A stretch of 64,000 nucleotides of DNA, taken from positions 234,419,035-234,483,034 of the forward strand of contig NC_057795.1 in assembly GCF_018294505.1 (NCBI RefSeq). Direction: 5' to 3'. Position numbers and translations under genes: made by a program. Position 1 is the stretch's first letter; the number at the start of each line of letters is the position of its first letter. The notes below the pieces were generated by a model. The model was not told the DNA's origin. It saw nothing but the letters and a program-made list of their open reading frames with translations, and did not search any database. This DNA is from Triticum aestivum. Taxonomy: Eukaryota; Streptophyta; Magnoliopsida; Poales; Poaceae. This document shows positions 1 to 9,861 of this stretch, piece by piece.

Positions 1-433
1 GTTGACAATGGCATGGGACCCAGATGTCAGAAATCCACTAGGAGGAGACATTTTTTTATTGGCTTGACATAAGGAGGCACTTGCTTGCGTACTGCCATGA
101 CCTTGGCGGGTCCCTGCTGTCATCCTCTCCACGTACAATCATCTCCTGATTGTGTACGTGTCAACTTGGTAGTCCCACAAGTCAGCCTCTAAACCCGTGG
201 AGTACAAACACAACCCATTTAAAAAAATAACAGCCCATTCCATATGTTCAAACGGAAAGTTCAACATTCAGAGCAAAGTAACAGGTCTGATCCACATATA
301 GAGTACTGAACTTCCACGTTGACAACCATCATAGCCAAGTTAACTATCTACTCCCACTAATACTCTAGTAGCATACAAGTACTAACTTACTCTTAACTAA
401 CTAGACGATGCTAGCCGCCATCTGAGGTACACG
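1..433. other. Intergenic, downstream of the first gene
   Basis: No coding region is supported here. On the minus strand, downstream of the stop at 434, an AATAAA-like motif lies near 54-60 and could be a poly(A) signal for the gene at 434-952. The distance of about 370 bases is long but possible for a plant 3' UTR. The rest is AT-rich unique-looking sequence. Confidence 0.4.
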
Positions 434-952
434 CTAAACGCCGGCACTGGCGTCCTGCGCCTCGCCTCGGACTTGCCAGAGGTGCGATAGGTCGCGTTGC
501 TCGCGCGCGTTGGCCCTTTCCATGCCGGCGTGGTCCACCGAAGCTTCGGCTTCCAAGCGGGGAACCCACTTGACGAGCTGGTAGTAAAAATCAGCGTCGT
601 AAATGCGTGCGTGCCCGATAGCCTCCAAGGCAATTTGCCAGGCGCCGGCCTCCATGTAGTCAGCCCAGTTGCGGGCGCTCTGCTCGCGACTCAGAGCGTC
701 GATGCGCTGCTGCTCCATGTCCCGCTGGTAGCACAAATCGGCGATACACTGCTCCTCCGCCAGGCGGTCGCGCTCCAACAACTCCTGCTCCTCCTCTAGG
801 CGGCCGTGCTTCAACAACTCCTCGATCTCTGCATTGCCATCTAAAGATAGATAGAATGCCTCCTCCCTCCGTCTGCCTTCCGGTGAAAAGCCGAACACTA
901 GTTCCGGCGGTGACCGCCTCCGACCTTGCCTACAGCGGACGGGCGGGGGCAT
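434..952 (-). CDS. Hypothetical charged coiled-coil protein (172 aa)
   Basis: This is a single open frame of 172 codons read on the minus strand from ATG at 952 to TAG at 434-436. I do not recognise the family. The N-terminal third is basic and proline-rich. Residues of about 38-90 are rich in Glu, Arg, Leu and Gln with a heptad-like pattern (EEEQELLERDRLAEEQ), which suggests an alpha-helical coiled coil. The C-terminal part carries aromatic residues (DADFYYQLVKWVPRLEAEA). No signal peptide or membrane segment is visible. A TATA-like TATAAG on the minus strand at 1046-1051 lies about 95 bases upstream of the ATG, a plausible core promoter position. The frame is GC-rich compared with its AT-rich flanks, as in many grass genes. 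It could be a real small gene or a fragment of a larger one. Confidence 0.5.
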   Translation of the reverse strand: MPPPVRCRQGRRRSPPELVFGFSPEGRRREEAFYLSLDGNAEIEELLKHGRLEEEQELLERDRLAEEQCIADLCYQRDMEQQRIDALSREQSARNWADYMEAGAWQIALEAIGHARIYDADFYYQLVKWVPRLEAEASVDHAGMERANAREQRDLSHLWQVRGEAQDASAGV

Positions 953-1045
953 GGCGGACGTGGCGAGCGACGTCGGGACGGTGGGGGCTTATGTGGATAT
1001 GGCGAGTTGGGTCATGGTGCCACCGGAGAAGGCTGGGAAACAATA

Positions 1046-1051
1046 CTTATA
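1046..1051 (-). promoter_or_regulatory. TATA-like box for the coiled-coil gene
   Basis: The minus strand reads TATAAG about 95 bases upstream of the ATG at 952, a usual spacing for a plant core promoter plus a short leader. Position and match are the only support. Confidence 0.35.
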
Positions 1052-1507
1052 GGAGGAAGGTAGCGCGGCGGTCATCGAAATTCAATGCATAAGCAGGCAT
1101 GGCTTAGCGAGCCAGCTTGCCGTGGAAAACTAGAGAAACTGAAATTATGACCGTGCCGTCCGGCCCCGTATGGGTTGCACACCAGCATGACGGTCAAACG
1201 AGTGCGCTCGAATCATCTCCCTCCTTGTCAATAATGATTCCACGGAGTAAAAAAGCCCGCAACAATTCTTTTTTCGCATCAGTTAGCTGCCTTAATTACG
1301 GCCGGCTGCATGCAGGCACTCAAAATCGCTCGCAGCCAGTACGCGGAGCAGCATGCAACGAGTCGCAGCCGAGGGCACACATGCAGCCACTTAAATCGCT
1401 GGAATTAATTAGGCTTAAACTTCTGCATGCCGTTTATTAGTGAGACTAATGCTTTGCTCATGGGACTAATAAACCCGGACAGAGGGAGCACCTTGGTTGG
1501 TGAGAGG
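1052..1507. other. Intergenic region upstream of the first gene
   Basis: I see no convincing gene or repeat in this stretch. Open frames here are short and have no domain signature. Confidence 0.4.
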
Positions 1508-1690
1508 TTTGAATTAAGCCCTGCAAACCAGAAAGGAGGTACTAGTACGTGCGTGATCCGCTATTTACTCGTGTACGATCGAGTAGGTCGTTTCTTGAAT
1601 TGAGACCTGCAAACCGGAAAGGAGGTAGTACGTGCGTGATTCCGCTATTTATCCATGTAGGATCGGGTAGGAAGGATAGTGTAGCTTGTC
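1508..1690. repeat. Two-copy tandem repeat of about 90 bp
   Basis: Two adjacent diverged copies share TTGAATT(A/G)AG(C/A)CCTGCAAACC, then GAAAGGAGGTA, ACGTGCGTGAT, CCGCTATTTA and the end CGTTTCTT. The second copy is longer at its 3' end. It looks like a local tandem duplication with no coding content. Confidence 0.6.
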
Positions 1691-1732
1691 CGTTTCTTCA
1701 GAGGTAGGCATTTTTATTCAAAAAACTGTCAG

Positions 1733-2023
1733 TTCGGATCTTGCATCGCAAATAAAACTGCCAGGAGCACATTAGTAGGCTAGCTAGTGATCGATCAGTA
1801 ACTTGTAAACACTGAGCGAACAGAAATAAGTAACTGTTAATGCATCTCAATGATTCACGGATCATATACAAATATGTAGCTCCAAAAGCAAAGATCAGCC
1901 ACTTCGGATCTTGCATCGCAACTAAAACCAACTAGTACGATTCCCATACATAAGATCAACATGTTAATGCATCTCAATGATTCACAGATCATATACAAAT
2001 ATGTAGCTCCAAGAGCAAAGATC
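1733..2023. repeat. Two-copy tandem duplication of about 120-165 bp
   Basis: Copy 1 (about 1733-1896) and copy 2 (about 1902-2023) share CTTCGGATCTTGCATCGCAA. They also share TTAATGCATCTCAATGATTC and ATATACAAATATGTAGCTCC, in the same order and orientation. Copy 2 lacks part of the middle segment. No coding content is supported. Confidence 0.65.
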
Positions 2024-4262
2024 TAGAAAAAACATATGTTCTTTCTACTAACATGGATGCTTCTCTTGGCCAACATTCAGTACAGACTAAAAGACAAATT
2101 TGTTTGTGAAGTCTACAATTCCTCTTGCAAACATAAGTGGTTTCACCAACAGCTGGAACCATGAGAATGAACCACACATGATGGAGGAACATCCACTGCA
2201 ATATGATTTGGTCTTCTCTCGATCACACCGCGAGACTATTTTTGGAATACAAACTTTAACTTAGGCAAAATGATGCCCATTGTATAATCAGACCAAAGCA
2301 ATGAAGCACCTAGTGTTGGCCAATAAATAGGACAGTACTACTTTTCTGTAGTTCATGAAGTGACTATCCAATCTTTCTGTGTCTATTTTCAAATGGCACT
2401 GCATGCAGTGACTATACTATTTTCTTGTGCAGTTCAACCAAAATTGCGGTCACTTTGTTTGTTTGTCAAATAGCAACGAGTAGACATCTCTATCTGCACA
2501 AATATCAAGCAGCTAGTAAACATATACCACACCTTGTATTTTCGGTTTAAACATGTCTCTTCCGCTTAGCATATGTCATGTTCTGCACTAGACAATCTGA
2601 TACAGTTATGTTTTTCCCTGGCCAATTTCATATTGAATTGATTTGCTGGTTCAGAGCAGAAATATAGCGCCTATTCTTCATCAGACCAAGGATATCCATG
2701 TTCACCGTGATGGAAGAGGTGAAATCGATACAACCGAAATTGAGCATCCAATCATTGAATCATGTCCTGCACCTCCAATGTAGGTCCACCCTGACAATAA
2801 ATTCACATGCAAACCACTAGTATTACTATCTAATGACAGTACAAAAAGAGTAGCAAGATAGTAGCAAACCATGTACCTACGTAATGAACAGCTCATAGTG
2901 CCACCAATTGGATATAAAGGTTTGGAAGAAAACATGCTCCTAATGTTGAACCAGTTGGACTTTTTGTGCAGTTCCACTAAAATTGAGCATCCCTGTTTGC
3001 ATAGATACTGAAAGTGTGATTACTATGAAAACGACACTAGTTTAAGCATAGACTCACAAATATAAGCATTCCAATTTCTTAATGGAAAAGGTAGCAAGAC
3101 TGTTTCTAACCACCTGTTTGAAGGAATAAATAAGGCAACAACAGCTGATGTCAGAAAGGCATATATAGTTCTTTTTGAAAGAATGATCGACTCCTAACCT
3201 TTCCTCTTCTTTTAAGCATATTTTGTGCAGTTCAACTAAAATAAAATGCCATCACCTCCTTGACAATTCAGCGACACTGTACAAAAGGAAATGACTTAAC
3301 ATTACATCATGATGTCAGGTATGTAGTCGACAGGCATTAGAGACAAACATACATACTTCCTCCGATAACATAATGAACATTAATTTTAACAAAGGTGTGA
3401 CTAGCTTTACCGGGATAATTTGAGTGAACTCTACACCCTATGTTCCTTAATATAAGACATTTTAGCAGTTCAATTTGAAGTACTCAAACGTCTAGTATTT
3501 AGAAAAACAGGTAGTAGTTTTGTTGAGCACATATCTGGGAAAGCTTGCCACCCTTTATTTATGTCCGTACGCTAATGCAACACCATTCGAATACTACAAA
3601 TATACACTAATCCAGTGGCTAGTGCAACAATAGAGTAGTTAGTTTATTATAGGGTACAATACAATGGTTTTACTGAACAGATTTCAATAGACTCTAGCAC
3701 TGGAAGATTTCTATAAGAATTAACAATACGAAATGTAAAGGTAACAAGTTTCAGCATTGGTATACTAGTTGTGCATGAGCATTAAACCAAATACAAAAGT
3801 CTGAAGGTAACTAGCATTATTAACTAATGACAGTATAAAAAAATTGCAAACCATGTACCTCCAAGGTAGATATCATTTCGAACTCATGGGGACCTAAAAA
3901 ATTGCTATCCCAATCTTGATAATCGATCAAACATAAAAACTTGATCGAACGAATCAAGAGAACAGCCGGAGGAGGAGGTGCCCACTCTTGACCTTTCCTC
4001 TTGTCTTCATAATTTTTTGTGCAGTTTCACCAAAATAAATTGACATCAGCGCCTTGGCATTTTGGTGACACTGTACAAAAAAATTAACTTATCTCATGAA
4101 AGTGAGGTATGTAATCTATAAGCATTAACAGTGCAAAAATCTGAAGGTAGTAACAAGTTTCATCGTTGGTATACTGGCTGTGCAACAGCATTAGAATGCC
4201 TTAGCTGAAAAATCATTAATACATCCACAATCAATAACTAACCCTGAAATAATCTAGTGACA
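2024..4262. other. AT-rich non-coding stretch with diverged internal repeats
   Basis: The stretch contains four spaced variants of TTTTGTGCAGTTCAACTAAA (near 2428, 2962, 3221 and 4014). Two of them, near 3180-3345 and 3975-4135, lie in longer diverged direct repeats that also share ACCTTTCCTCTT and GACACTGTACAAAA. Two segments ending CAAACCATGTACCT (near 2868 and 3846) are also related. No exon with conserved protein content is visible. It may be introns of an unrecognised transcript or old repeat DNA. Confidence 0.4.
3437..3519. mobile_element. Degenerate Stowaway-type MITE
   Basis: The segment begins TATGTTCCTTAATATAAGAC and ends with a decayed inverted counterpart (GTCTAGTATTTAGAAAAACA), the arrangement of short Triticeae Stowaway MITEs in which a TTAATATAAGAC arm folds back on itself. 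The terminal CTCCCTC bases are mutated on both sides. Confidence 0.45.
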
Positions 4263-4925
4263 TTAAATGGCATTGCTTAAATTCATTGGTGGCATTAGAC
4301 TGAGAGCGGCATTAGTTAAATGTGGCATCACTTTAGCAGTAGTAGCATTACTTGACTTGAATGCTGGCGTTATACTAACAGCAAAAAAGTGGCAATAAGA
4401 GCATGGGAGGCCCATTTGGACAGTGGGAGCACTGGTACAATGTACCTCCACGGACGCAGAGTGGTGAGGGAGGTATGGTTGCCCAGAGCAGCAAATATCC
4501 AGGCAGCATATGTGGATTACGTCCCATTTTTGTTCTCTTTAGCCACTTTTTCCTATGTGAGGACAACAAACCGATCGACCTGGTCATTCTCTATTGCGTT
4601 GTCATGCCTTTCTACCCTTCTTCAACCAAGAGACACGAGACTCGTTCCTTAGCTACTGATTTTCCCCTTTTCAACCTAGATGCGGGTTCGATGCCTACTC
4701 TCTTGGACAGTACAGTCTCCCTTCCTTTCCTTATTCAACCCAGACATGGATTAGTCTGCATGAAGTAGGGTTTCCTTTAATAGTGCAAATTATGGTTTTC
4801 GTCTGCGTGGCCAGCAGAGCAGAGGATAGCAAATTGGGAAGATGGTGGAGTGGAAAAAGATCCACATGCAACGATGTGGCAGATGGGGCAATAGAACAAG
4901 GGTATGGTTCGAAAAGAGGAAGCAT

Positions 4926-5010
4926 ACCTGAGGGTCGGCGGGAAGTGGCTTCGCTCATGGTTGTCGTCCTCCGCACACACTACGGCAGCGAGCTTGGGGA
5001 TGAAGGCCAT
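4926..5010 (-). CDS. Candidate first coding exon of an unrecognised minus-strand gene
   Basis: On the minus strand an ATG at 5010 opens a 28-codon segment (MAFIPKLAAVVCAEDD...) ending at a consensus donor, CTCAG|GTATGC, with the intron starting at 4925. Upstream on the same strand lie a CT-rich leader and a TATATAGG box near 5235-5243, giving a leader of about 200 bases. This is the layout of a plant promoter plus first exon. I could not place later exons with confidence between 2 and 4.9 kb, and no family is recognised. It could be a truncated gene or a non-coding transcript. The F-box/DUF295 gene starts about 660 bases away in the opposite direction, so the two may share a promoter region. 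Confidence 0.3.
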
Positions 5011-5234
5011 CCCGTGCGGGTGCTAGGTCTGAGAGGACGGCCTTGTCGTCAGTGCATGACCTCGCTCGCCGACGACGAGTGCGTCAAAGCTGCACGTCCT
5101 TTTCTTCCCCGGCGGATCTGTGACCGCCGATGAGGAGGGAGAGAGAGGCCGTCTTTTTTAGATCTGGAGAGAGGGTGATAGTGTGAGAAGCAAGTGGGCA
5201 GCCCTTAGCAAGAAAGCACCGAAGCTCTAGCCTA

Positions 5235-5243
5235 TATATCTTT
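5235..5243 (-). promoter_or_regulatory. TATA box of the candidate minus-strand gene
   Basis: The minus strand reads GATATATAGG here, about 230 bases upstream of the candidate ATG at 5010 and followed by a CT-rich leader. Sequence match and position are the only support. Confidence 0.35.
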
Positions 5244-5668
5244 TTTATACTACTAGTACTTGAGGTGGAGTAGTGGTAGAGTAGTTTATATTTCCTCTGC
5301 GTACAGTACCAGTTAGTCGTGCTTCAAAACTGAACGGCACGCCATTAAAAAAATAAAGGTCAACAACTAATGCGGCACCTCGGGACAATGCGGCCAGATC
5401 GCATTTTGCATGAGAAATTACACACCATGTTTCATTGACATGTGGTCCCGTTCCAACATATTAGTGAGACGACGACGAGTCCTTTTCTACTAGTATTTCC
5501 GAATGGACATGTAGGCTGGGGCGCCTCTTCGTGTACCGTGGCAAGCTGGCAACCTTCCACCGACTCTTCGCCTTTCCCTCTCGATTTGGAACTGCCGTCG
5601 CACGCTCTTCCTCTCCCTCCTCCATTTTCCTTCACCCTTCGTTCTTCCATTGTTCGATCGTCTTCTCC

Positions 5669-7078
5669 ACGGAGGGAACAGGACGGAAACGACCCCGTTA
5701 TTCTTGTCCCAATCTGAAAGATGACGTGGTGGAGGAACTCATTGATCGGTGTGACATCATCACCTCGGCTAGCATGGCAGGTTCGTTCAAGACCATTCTT
5801 GACTCAACTAATAACATCATTACAAGGAACCCAAGAGTCAAGGAGCGGTTTGATCTCCCCTATCTTCTTCACCGTGACCCTGATGACTGGCGCGGGGACG
5901 ACGGAGGCCTCGCCTTGTGCAAGTTGATGCCGCTTGACAATGATACGTATGATGTTAAGATGCCATCGCTTGAGGGTAAGGCTTGGGCAGGCGCAAATGG
6001 AGATTGGATTGTTTATATTGGGTCCAACTGCGAGTGGGAACTTGTGAATGTGTACACTCGTCACCAGGTTCCACTTCGAAAAATCTCAGCAGACTGCCCA
6101 GAGGTTGAGCACACCGGTATTGTACGCACGTTGAAATACGATCATGGTGACTGTCTTCTATGGAAGATAGCAATTTGTCGAGTTCCCAACCGCTCTTGGA
6201 ATTGCAAGAACTATGAAGTTGTTGCTATCTTCGACAAGCTTGTTGCCGTCCTTCGTGGTTCAACTGGATGGATATTGCTCAAAAATCAGTTTCTGTACAC
6301 GGATGAGTACTGTGATGCAATTCAATACGAGGGCCTTGTGTTTGCTTCCACCACTCATGGCACTGTTTTTGCATGGGATCCTCGTAGTTTTGGTATGTTT
6401 GTCTTCCACCGTAATTATAATTGTTTCATCCATATGCATGTGGGTTAGAAAGTTTCCCTTTACTAATTTACCTTCTTCTTGTGTTTCCAAGGTCCTGTGA
6501 ACATTCCACCACCTATACTTGAAATTTCTTATAACCAAGGCGGAGATGACGATGGTGATGATCACGAGCACGAGGACGAGCAGCGCCCATATACTCAGTG
6601 GCGCCTGGGAATTAATTCCGATGGATCACCTCTTCTTGTGTGTATACAGCCCATTGATGATGTTACTACTAAGGAAGCAGGTGTAGTCTCCCATGGTCGC
6701 ACTCTCCGGACCTATTCCAACACCTGTTGCATGGTATTCGGGATGGATACTAGTGTGCTAGCGTCAACACCTTTTCCCTGGTATAGAATTGATAGTCTTG
6801 GAGAAAACTCGCTCTTCCTTGGAAAAAACCATCCGATGATGGTGAAAGGCGATCCAAATGCTGTTGACACAACATTACTAGTACCATTTATGAGAAGCAA
6901 CTGTATCTATACCTCGGACATTTTGGTGGTTCCCTACCCTGGTACTGATATAGTAGGCCGCTTCAGCCTGGATGATCAGTCCTGCGTTGGTCTCGAGATT
7001 GACAATGGATGGCCCGTCCGAGAGAATCACTTGTGGTTCAAAGCAAACATTTCCAACGCCGAGGATTCGTTGAGTTAA
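5669..7078 (+). CDS. F-box protein with DUF295 (KIB-type beta-propeller) domain, two exons
   Basis: The coding segments are 5669-6392 and 6492-7078. The 99-base intron has a GTATGT donor and a TTCCAAG acceptor, and phase 1 is preserved. The joined frame is 436 codons ending at TAA. The N-terminal part resembles a degenerate F-box (LKDDVVEELIDRCDIITSAS). The C-terminal part carries DUF295 hallmarks: SLGENSLFLGKN followed by a segment ending SNCIYTSD. An acidic stretch (DDDGDDHEHEDE) lies just after the intron. Family knowledge: such proteins act as substrate receptors of SCF ubiquitin ligases, and the target here is unknown. No in-frame ATG precedes the F-box. The first in-frame ATG (5774) would remove it, and the frame is closed upstream by TGA at 5465. 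ACG at 5669, in a favourable context (CC ACG G), is the inferred start, so initiation is uncertain. Confidence 0.75.
6393..6491 (+). other. Intron of the F-box/DUF295 gene
   Basis: The 99-base intron has donor G|GTATGT at 6393 and acceptor CCAAG at 6487-6491. It contains a T-rich tract before the acceptor. Removing it joins the beta-propeller frame without a shift, which supports both splice sites. Confidence 0.75.
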
Positions 7079-7175
7079 AGTTCATTTCATTGCTTGTTAA
7101 TTGTTGTGTGATGAAAACTTTAGTATTTATAATGTATCCTTGTTGTCGATGTGGGTTGATGACCTGTTGTATGTA

Positions 7176-7181
7176 ATAAAA
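7176..7181 (+). terminator. Poly(A) signal of the F-box/DUF295 gene
   Basis: AATAAA lies 98 bases after the stop codon in a T/G-rich 3' UTR, a usual plant position. Confidence 0.5.
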
Positions 7182-7408
7182 TGATATGCCTGTGATAAAC
7201 TTACTAAATTTATGAATGGCTTTGAGTCACTTCTCTGAGTGAGTGGTGCAACGAGGCAAAAAAATATTTTCCGAATACATAATTGTACGTGCATTGCAAT
7301 AGGTTATCGGTTGAGGCCAATCAACAATAGTAGTACACTATTTGTACTAGCTTCACATGCTTCGTGCGTGGGCGGGTGTTTTTACTGTAGCCATATGTTA
7401 ATGTGTTT

Positions 7409-7680
7409 GTTGTACGTAACCAGCACCTCGAATCCTCAATACTACTAGTAGGAGTACTATATAAGTAGTAGGAGTAGTAGGGTGGCATGGGCCAGAACAA
7501 GCATTCACGTCCAGGAGTACGGCACACGCCACCACCATGACATACATCTGACACCATATTTCTTGGAGTCCGTGCTAGAGCAATCTCTTCAACCTTGTCA
7601 TTTCTCTAACTTCAGCCATCACGCGGCGGGCGAGGTGGGGGCTTGCCGATAGTCGGTTTCCTCAACTGCGGTCCCACTTG
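7409..7680. repeat. Direct repeat, copy 1 (pairs with 8723-8957)
   Basis: This segment and the one at 8723-8957 share TACGTAACCAGCACCTCGA, GCATTCACGTC, AGTACGGCACACGCCACC and TTTCTTGGAGTCC. They end with GCCGATAGTCGGTTT and CAACTGCGGTCCCACTTG. The two are in the same orientation about 1.3 kb apart. No protein is supported. It may be a duplicated promoter-type region or an unrecognised mobile element. Confidence 0.6.
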
Positions 7681-7918
7681 TAAGGCCAACTCCAACGCAC
7701 GACCCCAAACGGACCTCCGTTTTGCACGAACTCCAACGATAATTTTGACTAGAAAAGCAAGACCAAAGAAAACAAGAACCACAAGAATACATTTTAGAAG
7801 ATATCCAACTTCCATAACTGCTCCTGTAAGTTGGATTAGTGCCTTCTCGATGCATTCATTGTTGATCTGCGGAGGCTCGATCTTGCGTGCTTCTTTCTTC
7901 TTCGAGTGTAAAGAAGTA

Positions 7919-8131
7919 CTACCTCCGTCCTGGTTTATAGGCCCCCTTTGTAGTTTGTGCCAAATTTTGACTAAAGATTTAACTAACAAAATATTAATGC
8001 ATGTCAAGAAAAATTATCTCATTGGATTCGTATTTGAACATAGTTTTCAAAAATATAATGTTTGGTGACATGCATGACCATGTTATTAGTTTAATCTATG
8101 GTCAAAATTTAGCACGAAATACAATGGGGAC
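7919..8131. mobile_element. Stowaway-like MITE (family with CTACCTCCGTCCTGGTTT end)
   Basis: A TA dinucleotide precedes the terminus CTACCTCCGTCCTGG. The internal arms, TTGACTAAAGATTTAACTAA with AATGCATGTCA and later GACATGCATGA with TTTAATCTATGGTCAAAATT, are inverted relative to each other. The right terminus has diverged. A related copy with an intact right end is at 12298-12505 and a partial one is near 10135. Confidence 0.6.
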
Positions 8132-8722
8132 GTTGCTTCCTCGCATCTAGTCTCATGTCTAGCCTCTATTCTAGTAGGAGTATCAACAAGTGCACTAGTC
8201 TCATCTCTAGCCTCTATGCTAGCTAAAAGTGCTAGAACATCTACTAAATTGCGCTCTATCAATATATCGATGTACTCTTCTTCCCAATACCAAAACTTGC
8301 ATCCATTCTAGTACACAATAAAAAATTTAAGTTAGCACAACTAGTCTAATCCGAGAGCACAACAGAAGATTTGGTCGGGTCCTTCCTCCTTTTGCCAACA
8401 CGTGGGACATCTAGCATCCAGGTCGTGTCATGCAAGAAAATAGAGTGGTAGTTGAAGCCACGTGATGTGCATCTTGGGTTAAACTGTAAATATAATCTTA
8501 CTACTCTTGAGTAACTCCAGAAGTGGCCACCAAAGATCTTTATTGGATTTGGGTTTCATCACCAGCACGTTGAGGTGAAAGATGTCCAGGTTCAGTGGGC
8601 CCTCTTGCATTTTCACTGACATGTGGTACCGCATGTGAGCAAACGGACGATGGGCTCCGTGCGTCCGCTGGCTGGCTGAGATGAGAGATAGAGGAAGGCT
8701 GGGCACGGACTCCAGGAAATTT
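8132..8722. other. Intergenic stretch with a short imperfect repeat
   Basis: Near 8148-8225, CTAGTCTCAT(G/C)TCTAGCCTCTAT recurs after about 50 bases. Otherwise I see no gene or recognisable mobile element. Confidence 0.35.
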
Positions 8723-8957
8723 GTTCTACGTAACCAGCACCTCGATATAGGCTCGATATAGTGGGGTCGCATGGGCCATAACTAGCATTCACGTCTAGCA
8801 GTACGGCACACGCCACCCACATGAGTCCCATCCGACACCAATTTTCTTGGAGTCCATGCTACAGCCATCTCTTCTCCCTCCTGTTTTCTTAGCCATCGCG
8901 CGACGGGCGGGGTGGGGGTTTGCCGATAGTCGGTTTGCTCAACTGCGGTCCCACTTG
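8723..8957. repeat. Direct repeat, copy 2 (pairs with 7409-7680)
   Basis: This is the diverged second copy of the segment at 7409-7680, sharing the landmarks given there in the same order. A minus-strand open frame crosses it, but the shared blocks differ by indels that are not multiples of three, so the frame is not conserved between copies. Confidence 0.6.
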
Positions 8958-9345
8958 GAAGTGAAAATGCAACACCACACACATTCCCCCTTGAGCAGCG
9001 TGCCGGACCAACCGTGTGGGGGTGCGACGCGAACACGGCAGGCTTTTCCTTTTGAACTCGTAACTTGTAAAATTTGGTTCTGCTCCATGGCGCGACCGAT
9101 AGATAGAAAATACCGATTTTGCCTAGAGTAATGAGAAGTTTGGTTCTGGCACCGTTCATGCATGGAGTACGTAGGAAAATTATGAAGTTGATGCGAAAGG
9201 TAAGATAATTACTAGTAGTACCATATACTACTACATGGATTTGACGGAAAGATAAAAATACATACGGATCCATCAACGACATCCTCACGCCCTAGTGCGC
9301 CGGGTCACCAACCGACGTGTAAGGAGCAGCGGCGTTGGCGGCGAT
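8958..9345. other. Intergenic, nothing recognised
   Basis: No domain-bearing frame, RNA gene or terminal repeat was recognised in this stretch between the duplicated segment and the next gene. Confidence 0.35.
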
Positions 9346-9861
9346 CTACACGTGCTTCTGAACAATGCCGTCCAAGGTTACCCTGCGGTCCAAGAAGGCC
9401 AACGTCCTATCGTCCTCCTCTTGCATGTAGTAGTCCTTGTGGATGATTTGCGCGTAGACGTGGGTGATTATGTCGATGGTGTCTTGCTACGCTAGGCGCT
9501 GCGTGGAGAGCGCGACCTCAAGGTGGACATTCTCCTGCGCGACGGCGGGCAGTCGCAGGGCCACCAGTGCGTCGAAGAGGTTGTCACCATAGTGGCCGTT
9601 GAGGGTGGCGGGCATCGCAGAGCCTGGGTGAGTCGGCTGGAGGCGTACATCAAAGTCATCCGCGAGCTTCTTGACGACGGTGAACTTGTCGAGGAAACCG
9701 ATGAGGACCTCGTCGAACAAGGAGACGAAGTTGTCGTCCAAGCGGCCCCTCGCCCTGGTGGCCTCAAGCAATACCTGGAGACGTTCCTCGGTGCCGGGCC
9801 GTAGGCCGGCGTCGTGGACCATCTGGCACAGCCGGCTGATGCTCGCGTTGATCGCCTCCAT
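9346..9861 (-). pseudogene. Hypothetical protein gene interrupted by one in-frame TAG
   Basis: On the minus strand an ATG at 9861 opens 124 codons to a TAG at 9487-9489. The same frame then stays open for 46 more codons (starting QDTIDIITHVYAQIIHKDYY) to a second TAG at 9346-9348. Total length is 171 codons including the interruption. The product is predicted to be a mainly helical, Leu- and Asp-rich soluble protein with no signal peptide or membrane segment, and I do not recognise the family. The continuing frame, with similar composition on both sides of the TAG, suggests a recent nonsense change, possibly from CAG. The segment is GC-rich against AT-rich flanks, as expected for a genuine grass coding exon. 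A truncated 124-residue product would still be possible. Confidence 0.5.

Noticed and set aside
4389..4768. A 121-codon plus-strand frame
   Set aside because: It has no recognisable domain and no promoter or splice context, and it lies opposite the candidate minus-strand transcription unit.
8782..9288. A 168-codon minus-strand open frame
   Set aside because: Part of it lies in the duplicated block 8723-8957, whose sister copy does not conserve the frame. There is no domain and no promoter.
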